From positions 20,119,398 through 20,183,397 of the forward strand of contig JAUJPP010000003.1 in the NCBI GenBank assembly GCA_030562195.1: DNA of 64,000 nt. Reading direction: 5' to 3'. A program made the position numbers and the translations under genes. The notes under the pieces are model-generated. The model ran no database searches. It was not told the DNA's origin and saw only the letters and a program-made list of their open reading frames with translations. How positions within the stretch are numbered: position 1 is the first letter of the stretch; every line of letters begins with the position of its first letter. Shown here one piece after another: positions 25,120-40,100 of this stretch. Source of the DNA: Nipponacmea schrenckii. Its lineage: Eukaryota; Mollusca; Gastropoda; Lottiidae.

Positions 25120-28100
25120 TATGAACATGGAGATTTATATTCTGAGCTGATGGGCTCAGAGTAAAACTTTTCCTCTGATCCTGTATTTCATGACCTTGGT
25201 ATATGACCTTGACTTGATAATCACCATGGAAACCATGCACACTAAAATAATTATCTCCAGATTTTGACAAACTTCTTGTTTCGCGGGTCATCCATTGATT
25301 CTCAAGAAGGTCAATAACCTTCCTACCTGCTGCGTTAACCTACAATCAAAGACAGATTGATACAGATTGTTTCTGATTTCAATGAGTTAATGACAAGATA
25401 CCTATTAATATTGATTAGTGAGAATATCTACTCTGTAAGGTTTTTATTCACTCCTACCGATGTCTTTAAATATATTGCTTGTAAGATCTTCGTCCCCTAA
25501 ACGCATGGCCCCAATGACACATTCTGAGTGTTATCGATTAACTTACAGAAAAATCTGCATTAACCATGGCACCTTTATCACCTCTCCAATGTCTCTTACT
25601 CCAAAATCCCCAGAAAACAATGCCTTTTACAGCAGGGTGACCATATAAACTTCTTAATGCGGTTTCATAAAACTGTGCTCTTTTATTCTCGTCGGCTGCC
25701 ATAACATCAAGCTCTGTAATCCAGATTGGCAATCCTGCTTGAGCTAGGAGATCTAAACGAGCCTGTAAGAAAATTATAGGGAAAATGTTAACATTTTAAG
25801 TCGACCTACTGTGAACGATTCTGTATCTTTGACAGATTCAGCTTTACTGGGCCGAGGATAGCCTGATATATATAAGGTTTGTTTTACTGTTTAAAGGGGC
25901 ACAATCTTGATTTTTAGTGATCGTTTTGGGCCTTTGTTACATTTAAACAGTCCTCAGAAATACTCAAGCTCTAAGAAAATCGCAAAATACCTTGAAATAT
26001 ACCTCAAAAATTTCACTTTTTATTTTTTTCCGTGCTGAACGCGGCTGGTCATCAGTCAGTCTGAAAATTGTGTGTCCTGTTGACAAAATCTACAATTTTT
26101 ATTACATGTACTTTCTTTTTGTTTTACCAGTGTGGGCCTGCGCAGTAGTCTATTTATAACTCTTTCATTTTCCAATATGGCGGGACGTTCATAATATCTT
26201 AAGACATTATGATTTTCAAACACGGATAAATATGTATACCCATGGATTTGCAGGCTCAAATTTCAAAGGTAAGCTCTGTAGACTATGTCTGATTAGCTAA
26301 ACAAAAGATTTCATGTGTTTGAGGCTGTCGGATGATTGTCCGAAACAAATCAAGCCTGTGCCCCTTTAACACATACGGCAATCCTCAGCAGTTTCCATAA
26401 AGCTGAATCTGTACAGAGCGCTAGTGTTACTTTAAAGTTTGGGTTATACATTGTATAAAACCTTAACCAAAGGATTTGATTTTAGAAAGAGTTTCGGTAA
26501 CAAATAAATTGTTGCTAAAATTGAGATCTATTAATTGGTTCAGTGATGAAAACTGGCAAGGAATTGCACCAACCAAACCTGGCGGGCAATAAATGGATAC
26601 AGAAAAGAAGTCGTTAGTTTTTTTTTCACTCCTGACAGATCATTAACTACATACATTAAAGAATTGAATATTTCATTAATGGAAGGGTTTATTCCCTAAA
26701 TAGATATTGAACTTCTAAATAAAATAACCTGCCTGGAAATGTTAGTCTCAATTAATATTGTAAGTTTAATCTTGATATTTGGAGTAAGATCTGTCATTGC
26801 AGGCTTGGTAAAGAAACTATTTAGATGACTATTAATAAACGTAAGTTCTGAAGTTGATTTGGGAAGAAGATTCGGAATTTCTGTAACACCATATTGATCG
26901 GGTACTTGCTTACCTTAATCAGTGTTGGATCAGGGGGCATTTCATCTGTAAAATGACCTTGGACACCAATACCGTAGATACCTGTATTACTGGCTTTAAA
27001 ATGATCGGCTTGATTTTTATACGCCTAGAATGGAAGATGTATAGGGTTTAATAATATACATGTACCAGTATTCTAAAATATTTACAGAATGTACATGTAT
27101 TATAATGTGGTTTTGAAGACGCAAGAGAAATAATGATGAATATGTTTGAAGTGGGTTGCAATGTGAGTTCCATGTTTTGTTCCCTTGTAGTACTTAGTAA
27201 CTCTTATATATTGAAACATTCCACACTAGTGAATCGACCTTTCTAAAGTCAGACTCTCCGAACTGCATCCGAACTGACTTTGTGAACTATGGGGACAGTT
27301 AAAAGTGTGATCGGATACTATACTTAACGGAGAACAAGGGTTTGAAACATAACATGCGATACACAATAGACTATAAGCTTTATAAATTCAATCATCTAAA
27401 GGATACATAAAAGAATACAGATAGTATAGTTTTACCTGAGTATAAGCACCTCTAGCTACTACATCATATTCGTTCAAAAACAGATGAACTTTGGGATCAG
27501 TTTGATGAGCTAGTCTAAACACCTCCAGGTTATACTGATCATCGTGTAATCGGTCTTGAAACCATTGAGCATGTAAATTTTCATTGTTAACATCCCAATG
27601 TTCTACTCTGAAAATCAACCATGATAATTTGTGCTTATTCAATGTTCACTTGTATGTTTTTTATTAGCTTCAGTTTCAAAGCATACACTCTTCACTTTAT
27701 TTGCTCTCGCAATTGATAAAAATCTTTCCCATGGCATCTACGAATGTCAAGCTATTACGAACTGTGTCTAATTCCCTAAGATCGTTTCCTTTTATCAAGA
27801 AAGTGTGGAGCAAGTTGATTGGATTGAAAGCCAACTAGAGCACTTCACAGACAATTTTTTAACAGCAATCTTAATTCGTGTCTTTCCATCTTTTTGAAAA
27901 TACTTATATCGAGAAAGTGACTAATAATGGTCGGAGGAAGTAGAAGCTGTTGGCAACTTGCTACAACAGGCGATGTCCATAGATTCCGCCAGTGACCTGC
28001 AGGTCGTTAAACATCTAGATTTTCTGTCATTCTGGGAATACTTACAACCCCTTGACTTTATTCATCACACTATGGATTCTATTAGAAACAGCTTGACGTA

Positions 28101-31100
28101 AAGCAGAACCAGATAATGCTTTCACCCAGTTCTGGATAAAGGTAGGAACTGACCAAATGATATTGTGAGCTCGGACTTTGATTCTACAAAATATGAAAAG
28201 GGCATTTTGCTGTCTTTTCCATCCATTGGATAGTGTCCTTATCCAATACATTGTGAAAGATATCATATTCGCTATGGTTGCATGTATTGAAAGTGTGTTA
28301 TATACGCTATGGAAAATTCAAAGATCTAACTCTCGCAAAGGATTTAGACCGGCAGCCCAGGGCCTCGAAGGTAGACGAACTGGGTACCAATATCTGAGCA
28401 CGGAGGCATGTATGGGATCACTAAGGTTGTCTGAATATGGCATTCTGGCATCCCCCCCCCCCCCTGGTGGGGAAGGGGATGGCTACCCTTCTAAAGGGCC
28501 CCAAAATAGGTTCAAACTAGTTGACGGAGATACCACCCGAAATCTCCACCAATGTCCACTTAGTACCTTAAGATATTCAGCAGTGCAGATGGCAGAAATT
28601 TTGTCTGGTGTGGAGTGGGTGCCAGACGACCCTTAAAGGGTCCCAAAAAGGGGCTATCCTAGATGACATTGGAACCAACCAAAACTTATGCCAAAAGAAC
28701 CAGTAGGGTATGTAGAGTGTAAAACACCCAATGCCAGAAAAATTATCCGGTGGTAGGGTCGTGCCAGAAGCCCTTCAATTTTGGACCCACAAGATGAGTT
28801 CAGACTACATTGAGGAGATATCACACGAAATCTCCACCAATGTCAACGTATTACCTTAAGTTGTTCAGCAGTGCAGATGGCAGACAATTTGTTTGGTGTG
28901 GAGCGGGTGCCAGACGACCCTTAAAGTGTCCCTAAAAGGGGCTATCGTAGATGACATTGGTACCAACGAAAACTAATGCAAAACAAAAGACTCAGTAGGG
29001 TTTGTAAAGTGTAAAACACCAAATGTCAGACATATTATCCAGTGGAAGAGTTGTGTCAAAAGCCCTTAAATTTTGAACTCTTCAAAGAGGCCCACAGTAT
29101 GACTTCAAACTTGATTGAGGAGATACCACCTGAAATCACAACCAATGTATACGTGTTACCTTATGGGGGTTCTGTCTAGTATAGAGCACCCAATGCTATA
29201 CAGATTTATTCCGGTGGTAGAGTTGTGCTGGAACCATCATTTTTAAAATGATTCACCACTGCAAATTTATTTTTCTTATTACTGAATCAATCATTGTTCA
29301 CCATCAACTGTTAACTTTAAGTCACACTCAACCAGAACCAACTAACCCTTATTATTGGTATTGGAAGGTTGTTGTTCTGGTAGCAAATACCATAGTGGCC
29401 ATCATAGTGGCGTCGCTTGACAGAATCGTGTAATATGCATCTGATTGGTCAGAGGGGCATATGACAAGATTTTGTCAAGCGACGCCTTCACACAGAAAAA
29501 TAAGTAAGACAATCATGAGTAAATGTACTCATTTACGTGAGTTTTTGACTTTTCCATAAAACCACTCGTTTAGGACTCATTTACAGATGAGTCTGTATAC
29601 TCAATAACGAGCAATTTGTGAGTGTATTGACTCATTTAACAAATGACTCGCCGACGAGTCAAAATGACTTATCTAGGAGTAATTATTGACTCACAGAAGT
29701 GGGTCAACAGTGAGTTAACCGACTAATCTAAAATACAGATTGACCCGTTACAAATTTGTCATAGACGAGTCATAATAACTGCTTTTCTGGGTATTTGACT
29801 CAGTGAAATGACGTTTTAATGTGGTCATAGACGAATCAATTGACTTCATAGGAGTAAAGTCATACTTTTCATCAAAACGTCTCATAGATGCATAATTCTT
29901 CTTGTACGCTTGCTTCAATGCGTCTGTTCAGGGATATATATACATCTTAAGGTTGGCCCAATCTCGATCGATCCATTCTCGATCAATCTGGATTCTAAAG
30001 CTTGTCAAAAAGTAAAAAAAAAGAAAAACATGTTCGTATGCTAGTTTATTGGACATTATAGTATTTAAAGGTATACAGGATGCAACATATTGTTAATAAA
30101 AACACTTTAACACGAAACTATTTTTAAGATATGACTTTTAGAATGTAAAATGTTACAACGAACTATTTATTGGATGTTACGACTGAGTGGGGGGGGGGGG
30201 GAGGGTGACTGTCGTGTTCAAGAACAAATCTGTATGTAGAAGAAATGAAAAAAACTAAAATTTTAAAAGATTTAAATAATTCTGTTGTAACAGCAATATT
30301 GGTATCGTCGGCAACTTGGTAAAATACTTAGCTTTATTCATGGACTTACCAGCAAATCGAACAATGGGCCTTGATATTTCATCTGGAAAGAAAGACAAAA
30401 AAGTATTCGAGATCCAAATACAACTAGAACTGTGAACAGTTCCGAGAGTGGCAAACAACCTCTATGGGTTCAAAAATATACGCGAAGTTTTATTATGTAA
30501 TATTGTTACACCACAGTTTAAAGTTAATTGCATATAAATGAGAAAGTTTTTAAGGTTCCATCATAAAAATATTTAAGGTCAGAATTGTCAATAATATTTA
30601 TTTTTCTGAATAAAACAAGAGGTTGAAATTTATCTACTATATCAAACATGGATAGATGTTGTAGCTTGCAATTCCACTAAATCTAACGTCTTTTATGACG
30701 TCACCGACTGGGGCTCAACAGGAAGCTACTATTGATATCTGTGCAGATCCCAGCAGGGTTCTAAAAAACCGGAAGCTCTCACGTAAAAACCGGAAGTGGT
30801 AGAAAAAATTTTATGATGCGCTTTTAAAATTCATGGTCATTGAAGGTCAAGGTCATTTGATATAGCCTTGTGAATTTTCAAAAAACTAAAACGGGTACCA
30901 AAACAATTGTTGTCGATCATAATAGGCATATGTGTGGATAGCTTAGGTCAAGAACATTCTACTTGAAAAAATTCAGGGTCATTGAAGGTCAAGGTCATTT
31001 GATTTGGCCTTTTGAATTTTTGAAAATCAAAATTCTATTCCCATCAAGTTTTAGATAAAGTAACAAGGTTTCCAAAAACACCAAAATCGGACAAATCGGA

Positions 31101-34100
31101 TAAAAATTAGCGGACTTATTAAAATTTTGCTGAATGTTACCGTTCTGTGATGACACATAAAGTAAGTATCACTTTCGGTTTGGATTTTTTATTCTAAAAG
31201 GGTTCTAATTATGCCTGATAGTATATATGTATAGCTTTTGTACTGATTTCTTACATATACCGGAAGCTGGGTGACCCAACGCGGTTCTAAAAAACCGGAA
31301 GTTCTCACACAAGAACCGGAAGTGGTAGAAATTTTTTTATGATGCGGTTTTATTTCTATAGGCGACTTCTCTATATTCTGTAATTCTCAAAGCGATCGGA
31401 TAATTAGCAACAAAGTTATGCAATTATGCATATTATTATTATGCAATTACTAACTACTGACGCGTAAAAATTTTAGTTTTATATATTCATTTTCTATTCC
31501 AGTACGTATCTTATCGTATTTTTCAAACCAAATTTCTATACCATTTTCGAGTTGGGCTAGGGAGCTTCCCGAAAAAAAAAAATCTAATGAAAACAAAGAG
31601 TGGCAAATTTCTAATTTGCCACTCAATTAAAATACATGTACTATAACAATATTAACCCCTTTATTCTGAAAATTGTAACTAGGTTGTATTTGACCCGTAT
31701 ACGACCCATTTATATTCACCAACTGATTGACTTATAATAATATGAACGTGTTGACGCTTTAACGAATCGTCTCATTTAGGACTTAGTAAAAAATTATTTC
31801 TCTTGTGCGGAATTTGAGAGAATTTTGAATACAAACAAAAAAATTTATCGATATGCTTCGAAGGTGAAGATCGCAGATCTTTTTATTTCAACCAATGATT
31901 ATTAATAAGATTTCATTTAAGCTTCTTTTGAAAGTACAACTTTTGTTGTTTGTTAAGGAACAACATCAAGTTTGAAACTTGCCTCTAGAATAACCCTAGT
32001 AAAAATAAAACCTTTTAAAAAATCCAAAGTTACTTACCTATCAAAGCTAAGAAATCTTGATCGGCTATTGGTTACAACATATCAAGGATTTGCATGGATT
32101 GAAAAATGTGAACAAATATGTCACTCAGGCTTCACCAAACGACATCACAGTCTGACGTCACGGTTACCCATGAAGCATCTGGGCAGGGACTCACGTGAGA
32201 CTAGTTAATGACTCGTTTTTGACATATTTTTTAAAATTCCGTTGGCTCAAACACGACCTTCCGCAGACTCACTTGTAATATTTGACAATATGACTAACAT
32301 TTGACTACTTTAGGACCAATGACTAATTTAGGATTTTCTTTCGACTCACTAGTGACTCGATATTGACGAATTATCGTGACTCAAAGTCATTGCCAAAAAA
32401 CTCAATAAGTACTCAGCTCAGACACAATATTGACAAGAATAAGACTCACGTGGTTTGTTGTTCATACATGATGACTCAAATGATGTATAAGTGAGTCTTA
32501 TAATTACTCGACATTGACACTTAGAGATGATTTCTGAGTTACAATACTCACAATAGTGAGTCATTACGCATGACTCACTTAAAAAGTCGGTTTTACTCAT
32601 CATTGTCTTATTTATTTTTCTGTGAGTTGTGGTGTAATGAGATTTAAAACTGCAGTGATTGGCCTCTGTGGGATATGAGTCAAATCCCCTGAAATGCATA
32701 ATATATCGAAGATGAACTGTCAGTGTCTGTGTTCTACAATAGATCTTTATTTATATGGCAGCAGAAACAAATCACTCCACCCTATGACAGTCTTAAGCGG
32801 ATGGTAAGTATGTTTGAACAGATAATCTGGTTCTCTAGTCCATATCACTGTCTGTGTCGTCACTCCATTCTATGTCGGAAGTTTAATCTCAAGCGTCCCC
32901 AGTATCAATGACGTCCTCTGTCTCATCATTTTCCTCTGCGAACAGCTGGAGATCAAACTTCCGACATAGAATGGAGTGACGACACAGACAGTGATATGGA
33001 CTAAAGAACCAGATTATCTGTGATTTGTTTCTGCTGCCATATAAATAAAGATCTATTGTAGAACACAGACACTGACAGTTCATCTTCGATATATTATGCA
33101 TTTAAGGGGATTTGACTCATATCCCACAGAGGCCAATCACTGCAGTTTTAAGTCTCATTACACCACAAGGCGTCGCTTGACAAAATCTTGTCATATGCAT
33201 CTGATTGGTCAAAGCCCCTCTGACCAATCAGATGCATATTACACGATTCTGTCAAGCGACGTCTTGCAGTGATGGCCACTATGGTATTTGCTACCAGAAC
33301 AACAACCTTCCAATACCAATAATAAGGGTTAGTTGGTTCTGGTTGAGTGTGACTTAAAGTTAACAGTCGATGGTGAACAATGATTGATTCAGTAATAAGA
33401 AAAATAAATTTGCAGTGGTGAATCATTTTAAAAATGATGGTTCCAGCACAACTCTACCACCGGAATAAATCTGTATAGCATTGGGTGCTCTATACTAGAC
33501 AGAACCCCCATAAGGTAACAAGTATACATTGGTTGTGATTTCAGGTGGTATCTCCTCAATCAAGTTTGAGGTCATACTGTGGGCCTCTTTGAAGAGTTCA
33601 AAATTAAAGGGCTTTGGACACAACTCTTCCACTGGATAATATGTCTGACATTCGGTGTTTTACACTTTACAAACCCTATTAGTTTTCGTTGCTACCAATG
33701 TCATCTACGATAGCCCCTTTTAGGGACCCTTTAAGGGTCGTCTGGCACCCGCTCCACACCAAACAAATTTTCTGTCATCTGCACTGCTGAACAACTTAAG
33801 GTAATACGTTGACATTGGTGGAGATTTCGTGTGATATCTCCTCAATGTAGTCTGAACTCATCTTGTGGGCCCTATGTAGGGTCCAAAATTGAAGGGCTCC
33901 TGGCACGACCCTACCACCGGATATTTTTTCTGGCATTGGGTGTTTTACACACTATTTTATTTATTTATTTATTACAAAGCATTTATAAAGCGCTTATCTA
34001 ATAGAAAAATTACTCTAAGCGCTGAACAAAAGTTCAAGCAGAATGCATAAAATAAAATAGAACAATATAATAACAAAAAATAAAAACCAGTGGATGAAGT

Positions 34101-37100
34101 AAAACAATTCCAAGGGCATTAATTGTTGCATATCGACACCTACTAAAAATAAGAAAATAGACTAATAGATTAATAAAACGGCAATTAAAAGGGAGAGCTT
34201 ATCATCAAATATATATAAATGAAAATAATAAAAATATTATCACAGCAATTCAAACATCACAGTACGCTAGTCTAAAAATATGAGTTTTTAAGCCTTTTTT
34301 AAAAGTAGAGAGCGATTTTTCTTTACGTAAATGTAATGGAAGGTCATTCCAGAATGTGGCACCAGCACTATCAAACCGCCGTGCACCGTAAGTTTTAGTT
34401 TTTACATCATTTGGTTGTTGTATTAGACCTTCGTTAGCCGACCTAAGTACTCTACCTAGTGTATAAGGTATGATCAGTTCTTCCAAATACTTAGGTGCTA
34501 TTCCATGCAACGACTTAAACACGTACAGTAAAATTTTATATTGAGGTCTATATTTCACAGGAAGCCAGTGAAGTTGTTTAAGAACGGGAGTTATTGAGTC
34601 AAACTTCTTTGTTTTACTAATAAGTCTTGCTGCCGTGTTTTGAACGCGTTGCAGTCTTGATAATAATGAGCAGTTCACGTTACATAACAAAGCGTTCCCG
34701 TAATCTAGTCTGGATGTTACTAGGGAGCTGACTAATGTTTTACATGCATTCCCTGTAATGTATGGTCTGATACGCCCGATGTTCCTTATCTGATAAAAAC
34801 ACGATTTGGAAACGGCACTGACTTGTTGTTCCATACTCAGAGTTTTATCGAAGAATACGCCTAGGTTCTTCACACAGTTTGACTCACTTAAGATAGTGCC
34901 GTCAAAAGGAAGATTGTACAATGATATGTGTTTAACGCAGTGTTTTGGAGCGAAGACCACAAGCTCTGTTTTGTCTTGATTCAGTTTTAACAAGTTTGTG
35001 GACATCCAATCCTTGATATCCGATAAACAAGCCTTTAAACGTTCTGATAAATTGTCCCAATCACCATCTGGTTTGATTACTTGATATACCTGTGTATCAT
35101 CAGCATAAGAGTGGTATAGCATTTTATGTCTTTTGCATATTTCACTGACTGGCTTCGCATACATGCAATATAATTTCGGTCCTAATACAGAGCCTTGCGG
35201 AACACCATATTGAAGACGAAGATCATCAGATTGAGTGGTACCAATAGCCACGCGTTGAGTTCTATTTTTCAAGTAGGATCCGATCCATTTCAACGCATTA
35301 TCAGAGACTCCAAAGGAATGATTAAGACGCTCCAACAGTATATCGTGGTCGATAACATCGAATGCAGCAGACAAATCGAGCATTAGAAGTACAACACAAT
35401 AGTTTTTGTCAAGCGCAGATGCAATGTCATGATGCACGCGCAGAAGAGCAGTTTCTGTAGAATGCTTTGGTCGGTATGCAGATTGCATATTGTCATATAA
35501 GCTATTCGTTTCAATGTGGTGATCAAGTCGATACGCAACAACTTTCTCTAAAACTTTAGACAAAAAAGACAGATTTGAAACTGGGCGATAATTTTTGAAA
35601 ACTTCCCTGTCCAGTGTTGGTTTTTTCAGCAACGGCCTAACTATAGCCTTTTTGAAATCTGATGGCACGTTTGATTCAGATAAGGAGCGGTTGACGATGT
35701 TCAAAATAGCTGGGAGCAATTCATTTGAGCATGATTTTAATAAATGTGTAGGCATGGGATCAAGTTCACACTGTTTCGATGGAGCGGACTGTACGATTTT
35801 TACAAGTTCTGTATGAGATGTCGGCTCGAAAGATGATAAGTGATCACCTACAAACTTCTTGTCGAATCTCATTACTTCGAACATATTTTCCGGCTTATTT
35901 TTAGCTGCGCTTAGATTAGTCCGAATAGTTTCAATCTTGTTCAGAAAGAACTGACAAAATGTGTTAGCAAGATCTTTCTCATTATCATGCGTTGGTAGAA
36001 TTGTCTCATGTTTTTCTCCCATTATGTGTCTACTAAGTCGATACAGTTGTTTTTGATCGTGCTCGGCCTCTTTTACTTTAGTCGAATAATACTCTTTCTT
36101 GCTCCTAATAAGGAGTTTGTTTGCCTGAAAACTTGCATCTTTGTGGCTCTGTTTATGGATAGATAGGTTCGTTTTCCGCATGAGACGTTCCGTCTTACGC
36201 CGATTCCTTTTGGCATCACGAAGCTTTTCTGAGTGCCATTCGGTATTCGGTCGAACTCTTATCTCCTTTGACAATAACGGTGCATGTTTGTCGATCACTG
36301 ATTTCGTATTCTTATCGTATATATTTAACAGACTTTCGAGTGGCTCTGTCGTGTTAACTACAGGAGTAACAGATTTCAAAAAGTCTTTACCAATATCAGC
36401 CAAATCAATATCTCGGTATTTCCGGTAAGTCACATTTTTTCGATATTTTGGCGGTTTTGAGATATTAAGATATGAAATAAGAGCAAAATGGTCACCGGCA
36501 GGATTTCCATTTTTATCACATAAATACGGATCCTGCACTACAGGTTTGTCCTTCAGAATTCGACTGCTTTCGCGTGTAATTACTACGTCTAGGGTGTGTC
36601 CATGGATATGAGTTGGACCTATTACGTGCTGTGTTAATCCATGATCCTGCAACGTTGCGAGGAAAGTACATGCATTACTGTCGTTCTTGTTATCTATGTG
36701 AAAATTAAGGTCACCAGTGATAATAATCTCATCTCGAGTAAGCACTATTTCATCGAGAAATGAAGACCATTCTTCGAAAAATGTAGATGTTTTAAGCTTG
36801 TTAACTTGTGATGGTGGTGGTCGATAAATTACATAAAGTCGAAAATAGTGATGTTCTGCAGATATTATACATTCTAAAAGTTCGAAATGCGAAAAAGATG
36901 TTTTTCCGGTAATAGTTTTTACATCCAAGGCTTTGTTGTAAATGACGGCAACGCCACCTCCTTTTCGTTTTTTTCTGGCAATATGATGAAAGCCGTAACT
37001 ATCTGGGATAATTTCTGCAATGACACTTTTATCAATATCGCTCCCGAGCCATGTTTCAGCCAACGCAAAAATGTCAATGTTGTTTGATGTGAGAAAGTCA

Positions 37101-40100
37101 CAGATAGATGTTGTTTTGTTTTTTACTGATTGAGGATTCAGCGACACAAGGGATAAAGCAGTTTTGGAAAACGCTTTCAGCGAAGTCTTGATTTTGATTA
37201 GATTGTTTTCATTGCCTCTATTTTCGTTGTTTTTAAATGTTTCATGAGTGTTTGTGTTTGGTCTGGATCGAATGATCGTCTCGATAGGATGCGTAACGAT
37301 ACTATTAACAGTAAAATTTTCAACTGATGTTGCAGTTCTGGCTTTTTGGACGACAGTGGAAAAAGGAGCGATCACTAACAGATTGTTGAAGTTATCACCC
37401 CGGTCTGATTTCTCAGCTTGATTAGTTGGGACATTTGATTGGATAACATCAGGGGTTAAGTTAATTAGGTTATTAATGTTCACCTGTCTGCATATTCTAG
37501 ACCTCCTTGTATTAGTTATTCTCACCTTCACCGGTTTATGAACAGTTAATGAAAGTTCAGGTAGCAAGTTGAATGTACTCAGATCAGAACTCACTGAAGA
37601 AAGTTCACTATTCAGAGAGAAAAGTTTCTCTCTACTGTAAGTTATCATCACAACAATTACAGTAGCCACATGAAAATTCAACATAACTCCCAAAATAATA
37701 ATCCAAATGAGAATTTCACATGAAATATATAATCCTAGATACTTTAAGTAACTGTCAGTAAATTTTCAACCACAGAAATCACTCTATAACTAAATAATTT
37801 GTAAAAATATCAGAGAGCAAGACACAGTACTACACTAGGCAGCCATCTTGGTTTATAATCTACATACCCTTCTGGTTCTTTTGGCATCAGTTTTGGTTGG
37901 TACCAATGTCATCTAGGATAGCCCCTTTTTGGGACCCTTTAAGGGTCGTCTGGCACCCTCTCCACACCAGAAAAAACGTCTGCCATCTGCACTGCTGAAC
38001 AACTTAAGGTAATAAATTGACATTGGTGGAGATTTCGGGTGGTAGGCCTACCTCGGCAATGTAGTCTGAACCCATCCTGTGGGCTTTTTGAAGAGTCCAA
38101 AATTGAAGGGCTTCTGGCACGACCCTACCACCGGATAATTTTTCTGGCATTGGGTGTTTTACACTCTACATACCCTACTGGTTCTTTTGGCATAAGTTTT
38201 GGTTGGTTCAATGTCATCTAGGATAGCCCCTTTTTGGGACCCTTTAAGGGTCGTCTGGCACCCACTCCACACCAGACAAAATTTCTGCCATCTGCACTGC
38301 TGAATATCTTAAGGTACTAAGTGGACATTGGTGGAGATTTCGGGTGGTATCTCCGTCAACTAGTTTGAACCTATTTCGGGGCCCTTTAGAAGGGTAGCCA
38401 TCCCATTCCCCACCAGGGGGGGCATGCCAGAATGCCATATTCAGACAACCTAAGTGATCCCATACATGCCTTCGTGCTCAGATATTGGTACCCAGTTCGT
38501 CTACCTTCGAGGCCCTGGGCTGCCGGTCTAATTCTTTTGTGAATACAAAATGTCGTCATTAGATGGCACTGTCGAATCAAATGATTTTTGGGGTGCACAT
38601 CCTGTAGCAGACGGTCATTTACGGTTTATTGCACAATATTTAGACCCCTTTTCCATGCCATTCACATACATCAGTGATAGACCGAAATATTTACAGGTAT
38701 ATATCGACTTATGCAGGGATTGAATACTTATCAGAAATAAAGAAATTTTCGAGAGTGATGTAATAATATGTACTAACCCATGCTTTCTTAATTCAGCTAT
38801 AGTTTTCATAGGTAGATCATAGGTCAGATGGCCCTGAAAAGATTGCTCTCGTATCCATTGATCTAATAAGGCTTGAACAATTGAATACGTTTGAAGGCTA
38901 ATTTATCAGAGATCTAGTAAAATCGTCGAGATTATCAACTTTGATAACATGTTCAGTCAAATTCCTGGACGCATATTGAGAATTAAATTCGATGTTTGTT
39001 TGGATCGCACTATTTCTCTATTCTATTTTTGGAAAGCATAATTTGCGTAGTCATATGTCTGAGATTCTTAAAAATGCAACTTGTATTATCAAATTTGACA
39101 CACCTGAACGTTTTCGTTAGCTGGCCATTTCAAGGCGCCTTCCAATGTTCCCCAATTAAAGTGTTTATTTAAAAAATCTCGATACTGTTGATGTCCATAC
39201 AAATATTCATCACTTGCTACTGCAGTTCCAAAGGGGAAACTTTTCTTAGTTTGGGTTATCTGCAATATTATACATTATTGGCGAATGTATGTATTCTGTA
39301 GAACTCAGTAGATAGCCTTGCCGATTGTTCCACTGACCATTGGCTACAAACCTCCTCGTACACCTATGACTCAAAGTGCTCAAAGAAATGTTTACAATCA
39401 GCAGGCCACCGACGACTGAAGTTAAGATTCAAGCAATCGTTGTTGTAACATTAGGTATTTAAAGTATTTAATTATATTACCTATTGCGTATCATTCAACA
39501 AGGGGTGTCGAGGATTAAAACTTAAAACCAGTGCGCAAGACAACTGATCTGACCTTCATTTCATTATTCTAGGGGAGTCCACAGTTTATTGGCAAATATG
39601 AAATTAATAAATCATATTTATCTCCGTAAAATCGAGGTGAAATATTGTGTAACTGACCTGAATCTGCACTTGATGAGGATCTAGTCCACCATCCACATTC
39701 ACACTGAAACAGAAAGTATCATTTTCACGTCGTCATCATGCGGACGTACAAAAAAAGCTGAAGATATATACATCCAAAGTAGCATAATATTCTGTCCATA
39801 AAGTTCTTGATTATAGCTGGTGCACTTAGTAAATTGAGTTTTTTGCAAACATCAAAATTACATTTCATTACTAGTAGTTCATGTATCACAAAAATTTGAT
39901 TTTTAAAGAGTTGACTTACTGAAAATTAATATTTGATTTTCGTTTACTGTTAATAGTTGCGTCTGATTTGGCTCTCCATGTTGGATCTGTTGGTAATAAG
40001 TTTACTGCTGTAGCATCAACGATAAAGTCGATACCTGGTACAGGTCCATTATAATAGATACGTGTTGTCTTTAAAGCTGAAATAACGAAGAAACCGGAAT

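Noticed and set aside
28178..28636. 152-residue plus-strand ORF
   Set aside because: Runs antisense through xylanase exon 8 into the palindrome arm; no splice or homology support.
36887..37087. Several plus-strand ORFs of 60-95 residues at 35195-37087
   Set aside because: Antisense shadows of the intact LINE ORF on the minus strand.
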